Of a stretch of 64,000 bases of DNA, positions 54,501-64,000 are shown piece after piece (within the stretch, counting starts at the first letter, position 1; the number at the start of each line of letters is the position of its first letter). The DNA comes from Cervus elaphus (Eukaryota; Chordata; Mammalia; Artiodactyla; Cervidae): the NCBI RefSeq assembly GCF_910594005.1, contig NC_057819.1, forward strand, positions 123,043,669 through 123,107,668. Reading direction: 5' to 3'. Made by a program: the position numbers and the translations under genes. The notes under the pieces are model-generated. The model did not search any database. It was not told where the DNA came from and saw nothing but the letters and a program-made list of their open reading frames with translations.

Positions 54501-57500
54501 CGCCATCCATCACCAGCATCCCAGGGCACACACGTAGGGACGCAGGGCCCCCGACCTCCCCCTGTGGACAGGCTCACAGATGCAGACACATGCCTGGCTG
54601 AGGCCTGCCAGACAATTTGCCCACCCACCTGTCTGACCCCAGGATCCCCACATCCTGTGCCGGGGAGCGGGGAGCAGAAGAATTCACCCAGGAGAGCTGG
54701 TGCCCAGGTGACCAGTTCATAACCCTCAGGTCCTAGGGCTCTCGGGCCTCTCTCTGCTAGGCCTTCTGGTCAGCCAGTGGCTCCATCCTGTCCCCACCCA
54801 GGCAGCCCCTCGACTTTTCCTGTTGACCAAGGAGCTGAGGTTATCGTCTGTCCTATCCGATCTGCTCTGGCCTGGGAAGCAGGGCTGGTAGGAAGCCTTC
54901 CTTGAGAGACAGGGTCCCCTCCCTGGCACTCTAAGAGTCTTGGAGGGGCCTCCGGCCTGTAGCTTTGCCTGAGGGGAGGAGTTGATGGACCTCGCTGGGG
55001 TCCCCGGGTGGCGCTCACCTCGTACCACGTTGCCTGGGTACAGGCAGCGGGACTTCTGGCTCCAGTAGGCACAGACCCTCGTGCCGGGTGGGAGGTACCG
55101 GCTGGACTGCGGTCGGACATCCAGAACCTGCAGGAACAGTAGTTCGGCAGCCGTGAGCGGGCAGGGCTGGCCGAGGGGTGCCCAGGAGGGGCTGGGTGCC
55201 ATCAGGCCCACCTCCCTGGGGTGGTGAGCCGAGCAGGGGCTGTCCCCTCACCGCCTCCTGCAGCAGCTGCTCCAGTGAGTAGATCCTTTGCCGGTTGCCT
55301 CTTTCGCCCTCGATGACAATGCTGTAGCTGAGGGGGGGACGGGGCATGGCAACGGGAGCATGAGCTAGGCCTGCAGACCCCCCACCCCGCCCACAGCCCT
55401 CCCTGCATACACGCCAGGGCCTCACATGTCAGGGGGCTGCAGGGTCCTGACGCTGCCCGCGTACAGCAGACTGTCCTCCTTGGGGATGAGCACAGGTAGC
55501 CCGTCCTGCAGGTCCTCCTTATGAATGGTGCATGAGCGTGCTGGGGAGACCAGGGCGTCAGTGCCCGGCCCCCCGCCTGCCCACCACTGCCCCTCCCCAA
55601 TGCTCCGAGCCCTTTCCTGGCCACTCACCCAGGGCGGCGCTCTGCTCTGCGCTCAGGGGGCCACTGGCCTCCTCCTCCTCCTCATCCTCTGAGAGGCAGC
55701 TGCTGTCCTCAAATTCAAAGTCGTCCTCCACCGCAAAGCTCTCCAGGAGCCGAGTGACCGCCCGGCCCTTGCCCTGGGGGCCAGAGGGGTCAGCTCCCTT
55801 GGGACAGGTGGGGGCGGGTGGTCAGGGCCAGCCAGTTCCCTGGGGTTGGGGCAGGGATGCTACCTGTTTGCCAACGGCCTTGGTTTTCACCTTGCCCGCT
55901 TTCCGGCCCCTCCCCAGGATGGCCTTGGCGTTGCGGGGCGACAGGGCAATGGACAGGGCCCCATTCTTCCGCTGTCGGAGGAGAGGGGTGAGGTGAGGGT
56001 GGCACAAACCTCCTTGCCCCCGGTGTGCCCGTGGAGTGACTCAGACAGACCCTGAGTATGAATCCCAGGGTGTGACTTGGTGTAGCAAGTAGAGAAGAGT
56101 GGGGTGAGGGTCCCCAAAGGCTTTCTGCATCCAGTACCCCCCCGCCGAGCCCAGGACCCCGGGGCACCCGTCGGCCCTCACCCGCAGCCCCGGCTGGAGC
56201 ACCGTGCTCTTGCGTGTGGCTCTCTTGAGGCGCTCGCTGGCCAGCCTGCTGCCCTCCTCATGGCAGGCGAAGGCCCGGGCAGGGCCGCAGAGGGCGTCCC
56301 TGCTGGGCGCGGCCCCCGGCTCAGCCCGCAGGCCGCTCTTGGCCTTGGCCTTGGCCTTCTTCTTGCCGGGCCCCCCTGGGGGCCTGCGCCCTGGGGCCCG
56401 CTCCAGCTTGCTGCCCACCTTGGTCTTCACCGTCCTCCGCTTGACCTTGACCTCACTCTCGGGGCTGGAGAGGCGGCAGGCTCCTGGGGAGGGAGGGAGG
56501 GCGGGCGTCACAGGAGCCCCAGCTGCCTCCCGGGGCCCCTCCCGGCCCGGCCTGCCCCAGCCCAGCCCTCCCTGGGTACCTAGCAAGCTCTGCCTCTCCT
56601 TCTTCTTCTTGGCCTTCTGGTTGGCCTCCATCTTGACCACGGAGGAGGGCGAGGGCCCCAGCACGGCCATGCGGGTCCCAGCATGTAGCACCAGCCCAGG
56701 CTCCTTGGGGGGTTCTTCTGTCTCCAGCAGACCGTCACAGTTTTCACTGTCTGAGCCGCTGTCTGTGGGGAGGTGGATGGTCCAGGTAACTTGGCATCAG
56801 AGCAGCGCCATTTTGGGGTGTGGCTAGGGGAGTGGATGGTTCATGTGTGCGGATGTGTCGGGGGCCGAGCAGAGTCCATCACTGTCGTATGGGGGCTGCT
56901 CCGAGGGCAGACACCTGGGCCAGGTATCCAGGTGAGGGTGTTTAGACCAGAAGGAGAAGGGGCGGCCTCTCTGACCTCCCTCTCTCTGTCTCAATCTCCC
57001 TTCCTTACGCGCTGGACAGTGGGGCCCCCACCTTGCAGGGCTGAGGGTTCCCATCCCCAGGGGCAGCCCCTTTCCCTCACTCGTCCTCCTGCCAGATGCC
57101 CTCTGTCTTCCTGCTTCCTCTTCCTTCCCTTTGTTCTTTCCCAGGCGGGACCTGGAGGAGGGGGCAGGGGCTGGCAGAGAGGAAGGATCTATTTTTCCAG
57201 GCCCCTGTCTCTGGACATGTGTGTCTGCTGGGGGCCAGATAACCTCTCCAGGTCACTCGGCCGGACACAGCAGGAAGGCCGGCTGGAGCAGGCAGAAGGG
57301 CTATTTTTAACCCCTCTTTCCAGGATGCATCCAGCTGTCTGCTTCCTCCCCGTGGCCCCCTGTGTGGGGGTGGGACACGGAGAATCCATCCTAGGCCAGC
57401 AAGAGGGTCTCCCTGGGCCCAGCACACTCCAAGAGCCCCTGACCACCCCCTCCCCCAGCCCCTAATGAGCGTGGAGGCCCTGTTTGCGATGCTCGGACCA

Positions 57501-60500
57501 ACAACTTGCCTGCTTCACGTGTTGCGGCCGCTGCCGGCTGGGCTGGGAACTTAGGGGCCTCCCTGCCACCAATGCCGCCGTCGGGCTGTGGGTGCCGGGC
57601 CGCCCCAGACGCCTTGGCATTCTTGGCTCGTGACAGCTTCTTCCGGATACGACCCCCTGGGGTGGCCTCCTTTCGCCGAAAGGGGCTGAGGCCAGTGGGC
57701 AGCCCCTTGCTCTTGACCTTCGGCTTCAGCTGGGCTACCTTGTGGGCCACAGCAGATGCCAGGTCGCCCTGACTGCTGCTCTTCTTGCACCGAACCTTCT
57801 CCTGTGAACAGGCAGGTGGAGGCTGCAGTTACTGGTGCCCCAACCCTTAGCCACGGCCCTGCAACCTCCGGCCTCCCTTCTACCACTGGTAGGTAGGCTT
57901 GGGAGGTGGCAGGTCACTGGCCTTGCCCTCCAAAATGACTGAGAGGGCTCTGGCCCCCCGGGCATAAGGCCTGCCCAGTGGAGCCTAAACTTGTGCCTGT
58001 CTGTCCCCCATTTCACAGCCTCCCCAGGCGCCCAACCCACTCAGGTTTGGGGAGGGAGGCCAAGGACCCAAACGTCTGTCCTGTCCTGGACAGAGGGACC
58101 AGCCTCCTACTAGGGGAGGGACAGGCAAAGTGACAATAGACTCAGACCCACCTCTCGCCTGTCCCTCCCAGGACCCTAGAATAGGGGTGGGGTAGGATGT
58201 ACCCACCGCATTGAGAAGGAATGGGGGGACTGGCACCCCGGGGGAGCCTGTCCCAAGAGAGGAATAGCTGTCCTTGGCCCACCCACTACACCAGGTATGC
58301 ATCGTCCACCTGTGACCAGGGCAGTACGTCCTGTGACCCACGACACCTATGTGCTCCTTTCCTCACGCTGCAGTGAGCAGAGGAGGGGGGTGTCATGGAG
58401 CACAACCAGCTCCTCTCATACCTTCAGGGGCCTGCCTCTGTGTGAGGCATACGAAGCTCTCTGGGCCTCATCTGCTCATCTGAGCAAGGGGACCCCAGCT
58501 GGGTGGTGGGGCGGGGCAGGGCGGGGCGGCAGTGTTCAGCCTGGGGCTGGTCTTCCGCCTGCTCCCTGTCCTGTCTGTCTGACATCTTGCACCCGGCCCA
58601 AGGGGAAGGCTGCAGCGGGGACTCACCGCAGACGTGGGCTGCAGGCCCACGTAGGTGCCCTGCTCCAGCCGGCCTCGCTTCTTCGAAGGCTCATCATCGC
58701 CGCCCCGCAGCTCAGCACATAGCAGGCTCAGGCTAGACCGCACAGCCCTGGGAGCACGGGGGGCGGAGGTCACACCGGGGCACCCGGGCCTTGTGCCCAT
58801 GACAGGCCCTGTGGTGGCAGCCGGGACGCCACGTGGAGGTGGGGGGCGTGCAGTGCAGCTCTAAGTCTGCAGACCCACTTCTCCCTGTGAGGGCCCTGCC
58901 TCCTTCCTGGCCAAGGCTGTGTCCCTGGGCCAGGCTCCTCTAAGCACCCAGAACTGCTGCGGGGGGCACTGGCGAGCTAGGCCAGTGCTGAGCCCCTGGG
59001 GCACCTGCTACCCAGCCGGCCCCCGCTGCCCACTGCTCAGGGGCCACGGCCCTGCAGCCGGCTGGGCCACTGTGTGACCTGGACTGTAGCCTCAGTCTTT
59101 CTACCTGGAAAGTGGGGGTGCTTTTCATTGTGTCTCTCTGCAAGGTGGGGGTGGGATTGTGCCAGTCCCAGGCCTGGCCCTTATTGAGTCCAAAGGCCAG
59201 CAGCTACCGCAATTAGGAAAAAAGAGGGAGTGAGGAGAGTCTGCTGAGAATGGGGTCCACTTGAAGCATCTCTGCCATGGTCAGGAAAAGGATGGGGGGG
59301 CAGCGGCCAGAGAAACTCATGCCCAGGCTCTGCCTCCCAGCCCCCTGGGACCCCCACTGCTGGGCTCAGACCCCTCAGAACTTTGTCCTCTGCCTTCAAT
59401 TCCTGGTCTCAAAGGAGGGACTCTGAACTCCCCCTAGCCCAGCTCCCGGGCCCTGGGAGCCACTGACTCTGAGCCTGGTTCCATGTCCCACAGGTGTGAG
59501 GCTGTGAGCTCCGCTCTGTCCTTGGGCAAACAGGGGCTGGGGACTGGGCCTCTCACCTGCCCTCTCCCTCACCCACATAGCATTAATGAAAATGAGTCCC
59601 AGGTGGAGGCTGAGGGCCCTGACCCGGCCCTGGCCTTCTGTGGCCAGAAGTCAACTTTTACCTTCCTGCCCAGAGAGGCCAGCCAGGAAGCCAACCCGCA
59701 GCCACGCGTGGCCCCGGGGCGTTGGCCCTCCCACTTCCTGCCTGAGCCCAACTGTCGGCAGCTACTGCAGGGTAGGGGCCCAGAAGAGGGATAGAAAGTG
59801 GAGAGGAGCCCGAGATGGGGAGAGGTGGGAGGGAACCCCAGTCCTTAGGAAGGGAGGGCCCTGGCTTTGGTTTCCTTCCCCTGCCAACCAGGGCCTGCTT
59901 TCTCAGGTCAGTGGGGAAAGTGGCCAGATGCAAGCACCAGGACCTGGCTTCCAGACTCGGGCTGGCTCTTGGTGCCAGGTGGGTCTGAGACAAGTGTGGG
60001 GCAGCCTCGACAAGAGGATCCCTGACAAGGCCCCCTGCCAGGCCCTGGCCTTAGCCAGCAGCCCCCCAGTTCTGGCTAGTCCTCAAAGGGAGCCCCCTGG
60101 AGGCCCCTCGGGGTGACACCTGGGCAGGGTGGAGGGACAGCCCCGGGAGGCTCCCCCCAGCCATATGGTGCGTCCCCTCCCCCGCCCGCAGCCGAGGAGA
60201 ATTCCCCTCCCTGTAACCTTCTCTGCATTTGCTAATGTTTTGTGACATAAAGCCCTGAGATTAATTTTTTGCCTCTGTCTTAATTGAAGGAACCATTTAG
60301 TGCCGATTTAACTATTATTACCAAATCATCAGGATTGATGCAGTGCGCACACGCCGCGCCAATCGTGTTTGGAGGAACTCGAGGATTTATGCAAATGGGC
60401 CTGCCGGGAGAGGCAATTTGTAGCCGAGAAGGACAATTATACCAGGCCCGGGAGTGCGCCAACGACTGCGCCGGGCGGGTAATGGATAATAACCGCGTGC

Positions 60501-62118
60501 CGGCAGCCGTGCGCAGCACCGCAGCGTGACCAACGACTCTATACGGTGCAGATAAAGAGGCTTTTACGCAACACCGCCTCGCACTCGTGGGACTGGGTGG
60601 GGGCTGGGGCCGGGCAGGGGGTATGCCACCGCCCTGGCTACAGCCAGGTGCGTGGGGCTGGAGTGGCCACGTGCCAGGCCCAGGGGGTGGGGCTTGTCTG
60701 CCCTGAGCTCAGGGCCCGGGACACCGCCACGCTCACCACCACATCTGGCCTGGGGTTCTGGGTCTTCAGGAGAAACTCTGAGAGGGGCTCTTGTGGCCCC
60801 GGGAGCCAGAGAGGAGCCCAGTCCCACCGGTCAGGCCTTAAGGGCACCGGGGCCAGCCCAGCCTCATCGAGTAACCTCAGCCCTAGGCACCCCACGGGAC
60901 CCCTGCACCCAGGACTCACTTGACTTTCTTGCTGTCGCTGGGGCGCAGGGCAGGCAGCAAACTGGAGTATTTGCGCTTCCGTGGCCGGCCAGGCCCTCGC
61001 CTGGCAGGGCTCCTTGAGCTCTCCTCTCTCCTGGGGACCGCAGGAAGGGTGGTCAGAGACTGATGCCCTTCCTGGCTCCCTGGCAAGCGTCCAGCAGAGG
61101 TCACTGCCCTTGGGGGATATGGTGGGAGCCAGCTGTCCCAAGACTGGGCCTGGGGAGCCTGGCCACCCCGTGGAGCCAGAGTCCCACCATCCCTACTTCC
61201 CAGCTCCAGCCGTCCTGTACACACCAGTCAGGTGAGCTGCCACCACTGCTATGACAAACTTGGGGTTCCCTCTGCCCCCCAGAGCCCAACCCTGCCCTGG
61301 CCCCCTCTCTGACAGCACTACCCTCACCCTTTGCCCCACCACCCAAGGACCAGCCTCTGTCCTGCACTAGCCTTTGCTGCGTACTTCTTCCACCCCACAC
61401 CGTACCGCACCTTGGTTTCTCTGCTGGGTGACTGCCTCATGGTTCCACTGCCTCTGGGGACCTTCCCAGGCCGCCCCCCCTTCCAGTCCCCACTCACCCC
61501 AGCACACACAGGTTGACCCCTGGCCACAAGGCAATGGCCCTGGGCTGGGCCGTGCCCGCCTCTGCCCTGAACTGGGGGTGTCTGCACAAGCCGCACTCCC
61601 GCCCCCCGCCCCCGCCCCACTGCCAGCCTGGGCCATACTCATGGTCGTGCCTGCGCTGCAGCCGGGCCAGCTCCCGCTGCTTCTCCTTGTAGCGCCTCTG
61701 CAGCTCCGCCAGCTGCACGCGCATCTCCACCTCCTGCGTGTCCAGCCGATCGATGGCAGCCTTCAGCGGGCACACCTAGTGGGCAGGGGCACAGAGGCCT
61801 GTGAGCCCAGCTACATGACCGCGATGGGGTGGGCAGGTGGCCAGCCTCGGCACTCAAGGCCCCGCCCACCGTCATGGCAGTGGGCAATGGGGGCAACCAG
61901 GGCCCCCCCACCACTCACAGGCTTGGTCTTGGGGGTCCAGGTGTCCTTGCGCCGCAGGATCTGCATGCGGGGGGTGAGCGTGGGAGCCCTGCAGGGGTCA
62001 GCGGTAGGGGGCTGGGCCAAGGAGGCAGGGCTGTCCAGGTTAGCAGCTTCGACCAGGGACCAGGCTGAGGCCAGGGTGGCCAGGCGCTGCAGGTTGAAGG
62101 CCAGCACATCCTCCTCCT
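51334..62118 (-). CDS. BAHCC1: BAH and coiled-coil domain protein 1, C-terminal half, 17 exons
   Basis: Seventeen minus-strand exons join in phase to 1,269 residues ending in a TGA stop; the family protein is about 2,600 residues, so the N-terminal half lies beyond the right edge. In order (window residue numbers): a coiled coil at about 68-110, an AT-hook (GRPRKRK) near 125-132, Lys-rich and acidic linkers, a Tudor-like segment at about 610-672 that includes an acidic SSDEEEDLDS stretch, a large low-complexity exon with a Ser/Asp/Glu tract, and a BAH domain at about 1130-1250. The BAH domain of this family is reported to read H3K27me3 for transcriptional silencing in the nucleus. The paralogue TNRC18 has the same architecture, but adjacency to ACTG1 rather than ACTB identifies BAHCC1. 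Confidence 0.93.
51541..52164 (-). other. BAHCC1: BAHCC1 last intron
   Basis: A 624-base intron, GC-rich, with the acceptor at its low-coordinate end. Nothing else recognised. Confidence 0.85.
52165..52401 (-). CDS. BAHCC1: BAHCC1 exon p (BAH domain, first part)
   Basis: Acceptor CTCCTGCAG, donor AAG|GTGGGG. It encodes RRGMKGKARKLFYKAIVRGK, then LRIGDCAVFLSAGRPNLPYI and VKVKWFYHPEET, the diagnostic BAH-domain core. Confidence 0.95.
52527..53698 (-). CDS. BAHCC1: BAHCC1 exon o (large low-complexity exon)
   Basis: Acceptor CCCCAG, donor CAG|GTAGGT. Its 1,172 bases encode KTELLTSGAKPPAG to KWSGNPTQ, about 390 residues. A Ser tract rich in Asp/Glu (SSSSSGSSTSSSSGS, then SSDDEGSSYSSDEEDP) and basic patches fill much of it. 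No globular domain is recognised apart from the start of the region leading into BAH. Confidence 0.93.
53795..53971 (-). CDS. BAHCC1: BAHCC1 exon n
   Basis: Acceptor CCTGCAG, donor GCTG|GTACTC. It encodes TEPSPALLVSSSCRRTKKSS to KSTGKDKA, low-complexity Ser/Lys-rich. Confidence 0.88.
54149..54268 (-). CDS. BAHCC1: BAHCC1 exon m (Tudor-like, second part)
   Basis: Acceptor CTCCAG, donor CAGT|GTGAGC. It encodes TSSDEEEDLDSVVVEFDDGD and TGHIAVSNIRLLPPDFKIQ; VVVEFDDGDTGHI resembles the last strands of a Tudor fold. Confidence 0.9.
54269..55018 (-). other. BAHCC1: BAHCC1 intron
   Basis: A 750-base GT-AG intron between the two halves of the Tudor-like segment. Nothing further recognised. Confidence 0.8.
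55019..55127 (-). CDS. BAHCC1: BAHCC1 exon l (Tudor-like, first part)
   Basis: Acceptor CCTGCAG, donor CGAG|GTGAGC. It encodes VLDVRPQSSRYLPPGTRVCA, YWSQKSRCLYPGNVVR; the pattern GTRVCAYW..CLYPG is typical of Tudor-like folds. Confidence 0.9.
55252..55327 (-). CDS. BAHCC1: BAHCC1 exon k
   Basis: Acceptor CCCCTCAG, donor GCG|GTGAGG. It encodes YSIVIEGERGNRQRIYSLEQ and LLQEA. Confidence 0.9.
55426..55540 (-). CDS. BAHCC1: BAHCC1 exon j
   Basis: Acceptor CTCCCCAG, donor CAT|GTGAGG. It encodes RSCTIHKEDLQDGLPVLIPK to RTLQPPD. Confidence 0.9.
55629..55773 (-). CDS. BAHCC1: BAHCC1 exon i
   Basis: Acceptor GCCCCCAG, donor CTGG|GTGAGT. It encodes GKGRAVTRLLESFAVEDDFE, then a glutamate run (SEDEEEEEASG). 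Confidence 0.9.
55864..55971 (-). CDS. BAHCC1: BAHCC1 exon h
   Basis: Acceptor CCGACAG, donor CAG|GTAGCA. It encodes RKNGALSIALSPRNAKAILG to KTKAVGKQ, 36 codons in phase 0. Confidence 0.9.
56182..56483 (-). CDS. BAHCC1: BAHCC1 exon g
   Basis: Acceptor TCCCCAG, donor CGG|GTGAGG. It encodes ACRLSSPESEVKVKRRTVKT to STVLQPGLR, very basic, including GKKKAKAKAKSG. Confidence 0.9.
56580..56762 (-). CDS. BAHCC1: BAHCC1 exon f
   Basis: Acceptor CCCACAG, donor CTAG|GTACCC. It encodes SGSDSENCDGLLETEEPPKE to MEANQKAKKKKERQSLL, an acidic part followed by a lysine-rich part. Confidence 0.88.
   Translation of the reverse strand, partial: TAAQTVKTVTVCWRQKNPPRSLGWCYMLGPAWPCWGPRPPPWSRWRPTRRPRRRRRGRAC
56763..57509 (-). 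other. BAHCC1: BAHCC1 intron with a probable GC donor
   Basis: A 747-base intron that appears to start with GC and end with AG. No exon or repeat recognised inside. Confidence 0.75.
57510..57801 (-). CDS. BAHCC1: BAHCC1 exon e (probable GC donor)
   Basis: Acceptor TTCACAG. It encodes EKVRCKKSSSQGDLASAVAH through a basic stretch (GGRIRKKLSRAKNAK) to AAAATREA. The donor is best read as CAG|GCAAGT, a GC-AG intron. A weaker GT donor nine bases earlier (CAC|GTGAAG, exon ending 57519) keeps the same phase. Confidence 0.8.
57802..58626 (-). other. BAHCC1: BAHCC1 intron
   Basis: An 825-base GT-AG intron. Nothing further recognised. Confidence 0.8.
58627..58747 (-). CDS. BAHCC1: BAHCC1 exon d
   Basis: Acceptor CTCCCAG, donor GCG|GTGAGT. 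It encodes AVRSSLSLLCAELRGGDDEP to GLQPTSA. Confidence 0.88.
58748..60919 (-). other. BAHCC1: BAHCC1 intron with unusual conserved-looking block
   Basis: A 2.2-kb intron, GC-rich apart from the AT-rich, CpG-retaining block at 60200-60560 described separately. I found no further exon in it. Confidence 0.8.
60200..60560. promoter_or_regulatory. candidate conserved intronic enhancer
   Basis: AT-rich homeodomain-like motifs (TTAATTGAAG, GAGATTAATTTT, GGATAATAACC), a perfect octamer ATGCAAAT (60389-60396) and many surviving CpGs lie together, sharply unlike the surrounding intron. The look is that of a deeply conserved developmental element. Conservation itself cannot be shown here. Confidence 0.5.
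60920..61030 (-). CDS. BAHCC1: BAHCC1 exon c (AT-hook)
   Basis: Acceptor TCCCCAG, donor CAA|GTGAGT. It encodes REESSRSPARRGPGRPRKRK; the GRP core flanked by basic residues is an AT-hook, which binds the minor groove of AT-rich DNA. Confidence 0.9.
61639..61775 (-). CDS. BAHCC1: BAHCC1 exon b (coiled coil)
   Basis: Acceptor CCACTAG, donor GA|GTATGG. It encodes VCPLKAAIDRLDTQEVEMRV and onward, a heptad-like run ending ELARLQRRHDHE, consistent with the coiled coil that gives the protein its name. Confidence 0.9.
61919..62118 (-). CDS. BAHCC1: BAHCC1 exon a (first in window)
   Basis: Acceptor CCCTGCAG, donor CCT|GTGAGT. It encodes EEDVLAFNLQRLATLAS through WTPKTKP (window residues 1-66). Its first two bases complete a codon begun in an exon outside the window. 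Confidence 0.88.
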
Positions 62119-64000
62119 CTGCAGGGCACAAGAGGGTCAGTGTGATGACAGCAGGCCACACACTGTCCCTCAGAGAGTCTCTTGACGTCAGCCTGCATCT
62201 CAGCCCAACCCAGCCTACCCCCTCACCCCCACCCTGCAGCATGCTCCTGCCCTCCACCCTCACCCACAGGCTGCCTGGCTCCCTGAGACATTCAGACCAA
62301 CGAGGGTGAGGTGGCTGGGAACGAGATGGGTCCTGGGTCAGACACCTAGCCCTCGCCTCAGCTCTGGGTGAGGGAGATGTCACCCTTGGCTACTGTGGGC
62401 CAGGCCAGTTGGAATGGCACAAGTCCACAGGACAGTGACCAGACGATTTCGTTAAGGCATGGGTCTCATTACACCTCTAACAGCAACTGCCTTGCATTTT
62501 TGCACTCTTCCAGATTCATGAAAATGCGGAGTATCACAGCCCTGGTGGGTGGGGAGGGACGGCCCGTTGCGGGGTCAGAGCCTGGCCAGTGGAGGGCAGT
62601 GTCCATTCATGAGACAGGCCTGGAGTGAAGACTTGGGTCTGAATACAACCACGGGGAGGGGGTGGTGGCAGAGATGGGGAGGGGGGTGGGGGTGGGGGTA
62701 GGGCACACGCAGGTAGGCAGATCCTATGAGCTACAGACGGGGAGGGACCGGCCAGGATGAGCCCTGTGGGGTCAGACAGTGTCCCTAGGGCTGAAGGTGT
62801 ATAGTGGGTAGTCATGACGTCTAGAACACATAGCCAATTCTGCCCCCAAAGAAGACCTGAGAGCAACACCCCAGTGCTAATGAGCACACCTACACCCTGA
62901 ACTTGGCTTCTAATATCCTCTGAGGAAAGGCATCAGCCTTCTTGGGGACACTGCCCCAAGAAAAATGGGGAAAGGTTTGGGGTAAGCTGAGAGGTTCAGG
63001 TAAGCTGGGAACACAGGAAGCTCAGAGGACGATCCAGCAGAAGGGGCCAAACCTGAGACAACTCAATCACCAGATTAAATGATGACAGTGACACATTATA
63101 ACAGACTGAAGTAAATAAATATCCACAAGTTACACTGACATAAATAAATGAGTGAATCCAGTGTTTGAAGAGGAACGAGATATCACATCATTTCAAAGAC
63201 ACTCCCCACTGAGTAACTACAATAGAGGAGGTGCCCAGTCACAGCCTTGATGGAGCCATCAGGGTGACCCACTCTCAATAACGGGACAGAGCACAGGTGG
63301 ACACCGGAAGTTCAACCCTCTGGATGCAGTGCTGGGTCAAGGCCAGAGGTGGGGTGCTGGGTCAAAGGTGCCCTGGGAAGACAGGGGAGGGGCTGCAGGG
63401 GCTTTCTTCTTCCACCTCAAGCTGGGGCACTGATATCTGCAAATTCCATTTCAGCTAAAAGTTCCACAGGGTCTCCCTGTCCCTTGAGGTCACTGTGACT
63501 GCGAGGACACCTCCCTGTTCCTCCCCTGTCCCTCACTTACTCCTCAGGCTAAGCCTGCTAAGATGGCAAAGTCTTGCAGGTGAGCTCTGGGCGGGGGGCA
63601 GGAGTGGGGGGCTTAAGGAGATGGCAGGGGTGCTGGTGGTGCTGGGCTCCAAACGAGACCCTGCCGTGCTCTCTGGTTCAGGGAGCTGTAGGGGCAGACA
63701 ACAACAGTCCTACCCTCTAAGCCTCCAGGTCTATACCCCCTGTCCAAGGAGGGATGTGGGGTGGGCTCTCCAGGCAGGTTGAGGCTCCACAGGTACAGAA
63801 GAGGCCCAAGACTTGGGTTTCCTCCCAACCAGCCAGGCCAGTAAAGGCTCTTGGGGCCAGGAGCAGGTGGGAGGAGGGAGTGTAGCAGATCAAAAGGGGG
63901 TCTGGGATCTAGACTCAGCTCATCATGTAAACTGGGTGGGTCACTCAGGAAAGAAGGGGCAACCAAACTCTGGGATGGGGCCTGGGCTTCACAAAATCCC
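62119..64000 (-). other. BAHCC1: BAHCC1 intron, runs off the window
   Basis: No exon with matching splice sites was found up to the right edge. The G-rich text at 62657-62704 (GGGGGTGGGGGTAGGG) and an imperfect 25-base tandem (GTGCTGGGTCAAGG) at 63328-63368 are the only repeats noted. Confidence 0.7.

Noticed and set aside
60284..60529. An 81-codon plus-strand open frame in the BAHCC1 intron as a small gene
   Set aside because: It lies inside the presumed conserved non-coding block; the peptide shows no domain or signal and no splice context supports it.
51334..62118. TNRC18
   Set aside because: The domain order is shared, but the adjacent actin gene is ACTG1 and the orientation fits the human BAHCC1 locus, not the ACTB-FBXL18-TNRC18 one.
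1..64000. tRNA genes
   Set aside because: Many tRNA-like B boxes (GGTTCGATCC) are present, but all lie in tRNA-Glu-derived SINEs with diverged, non-foldable remainders.
1..64000. A novel multi-gene system, CRISPR array or integrated virus
   Set aside because: Nothing of the kind is visible. The content is two ordinary vertebrate genes plus LINE/SINE-rich intergenic DNA.

Overview
This is mammalian nuclear DNA from a ruminant, most likely a bovid. The sign is the dense set of ruminant-type repeats: Bov-tA/BovA SINEs, CHR-type tRNA-Glu SINEs and BovB (RTE) LINE pieces, besides L1 and MIR. Two protein genes converge on each other: ACTG1 (cytoplasmic gamma-actin) on the plus strand, complete, and the C-terminal half of BAHCC1 (BAH and coiled-coil domain protein) on the minus strand, running off the right edge. 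The same neighbours in the same convergent order lie at human 17q25.3; from general knowledge the cattle counterpart would be chromosome 19.

Layout. 1-8.5 kb is the upstream flank of ACTG1, with two CpG-rich blocks: about 1.85-3.0 kb with a TATA/GC-box core, and about 6.0-7.25 kb with a perfect CArG box. 8.5-11.8 kb is ACTG1: a CCAAT/CArG/TATA promoter, a non-coding exon 1, four coding exons encoding 375 residues, and a 3' UTR ending near 11.8 kb. 11.8-49.1 kb is intergenic. It is repeat-rich from 13 to 33 kb (nested L1, BovB and SINE insertions) and more GC-rich and unique from 33 to 49 kb, with two CCAAT-rich CpG-island promoter candidates near 31.5 kb and 37.0 kb. 49.15-62.1 kb holds the 3' UTR and 17 coding exons of BAHCC1, whose reading frame I could join across all 16 splice junctions with matching phases (1,269 residues, about half the usual protein). 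62.1-64 kb is a further BAHCC1 intron.

Functionally, ACTG1 makes a ubiquitous cytoskeletal actin whose promoter carries the serum-response (CArG) signature. BAHCC1 is a chromatin reader whose BAH domain is known to bind H3K27me3. They are neighbours, not partners in a pathway. The pair mirrors the paralogous ACTB-TNRC18 neighbourhood.

The observations most worth a second look are: the absence of the usual actin intron at codon 41/42 in ACTG1; a 42-nt poison-exon candidate in the next intron; a probable GC-AG intron in BAHCC1; a strikingly non-decayed, CpG-retaining block in a BAHCC1 intron (60.2-60.56 kb); and unexplained CpG-island promoters. I see no phage, CRISPR, operon-like or otherwise novel multi-gene system here.
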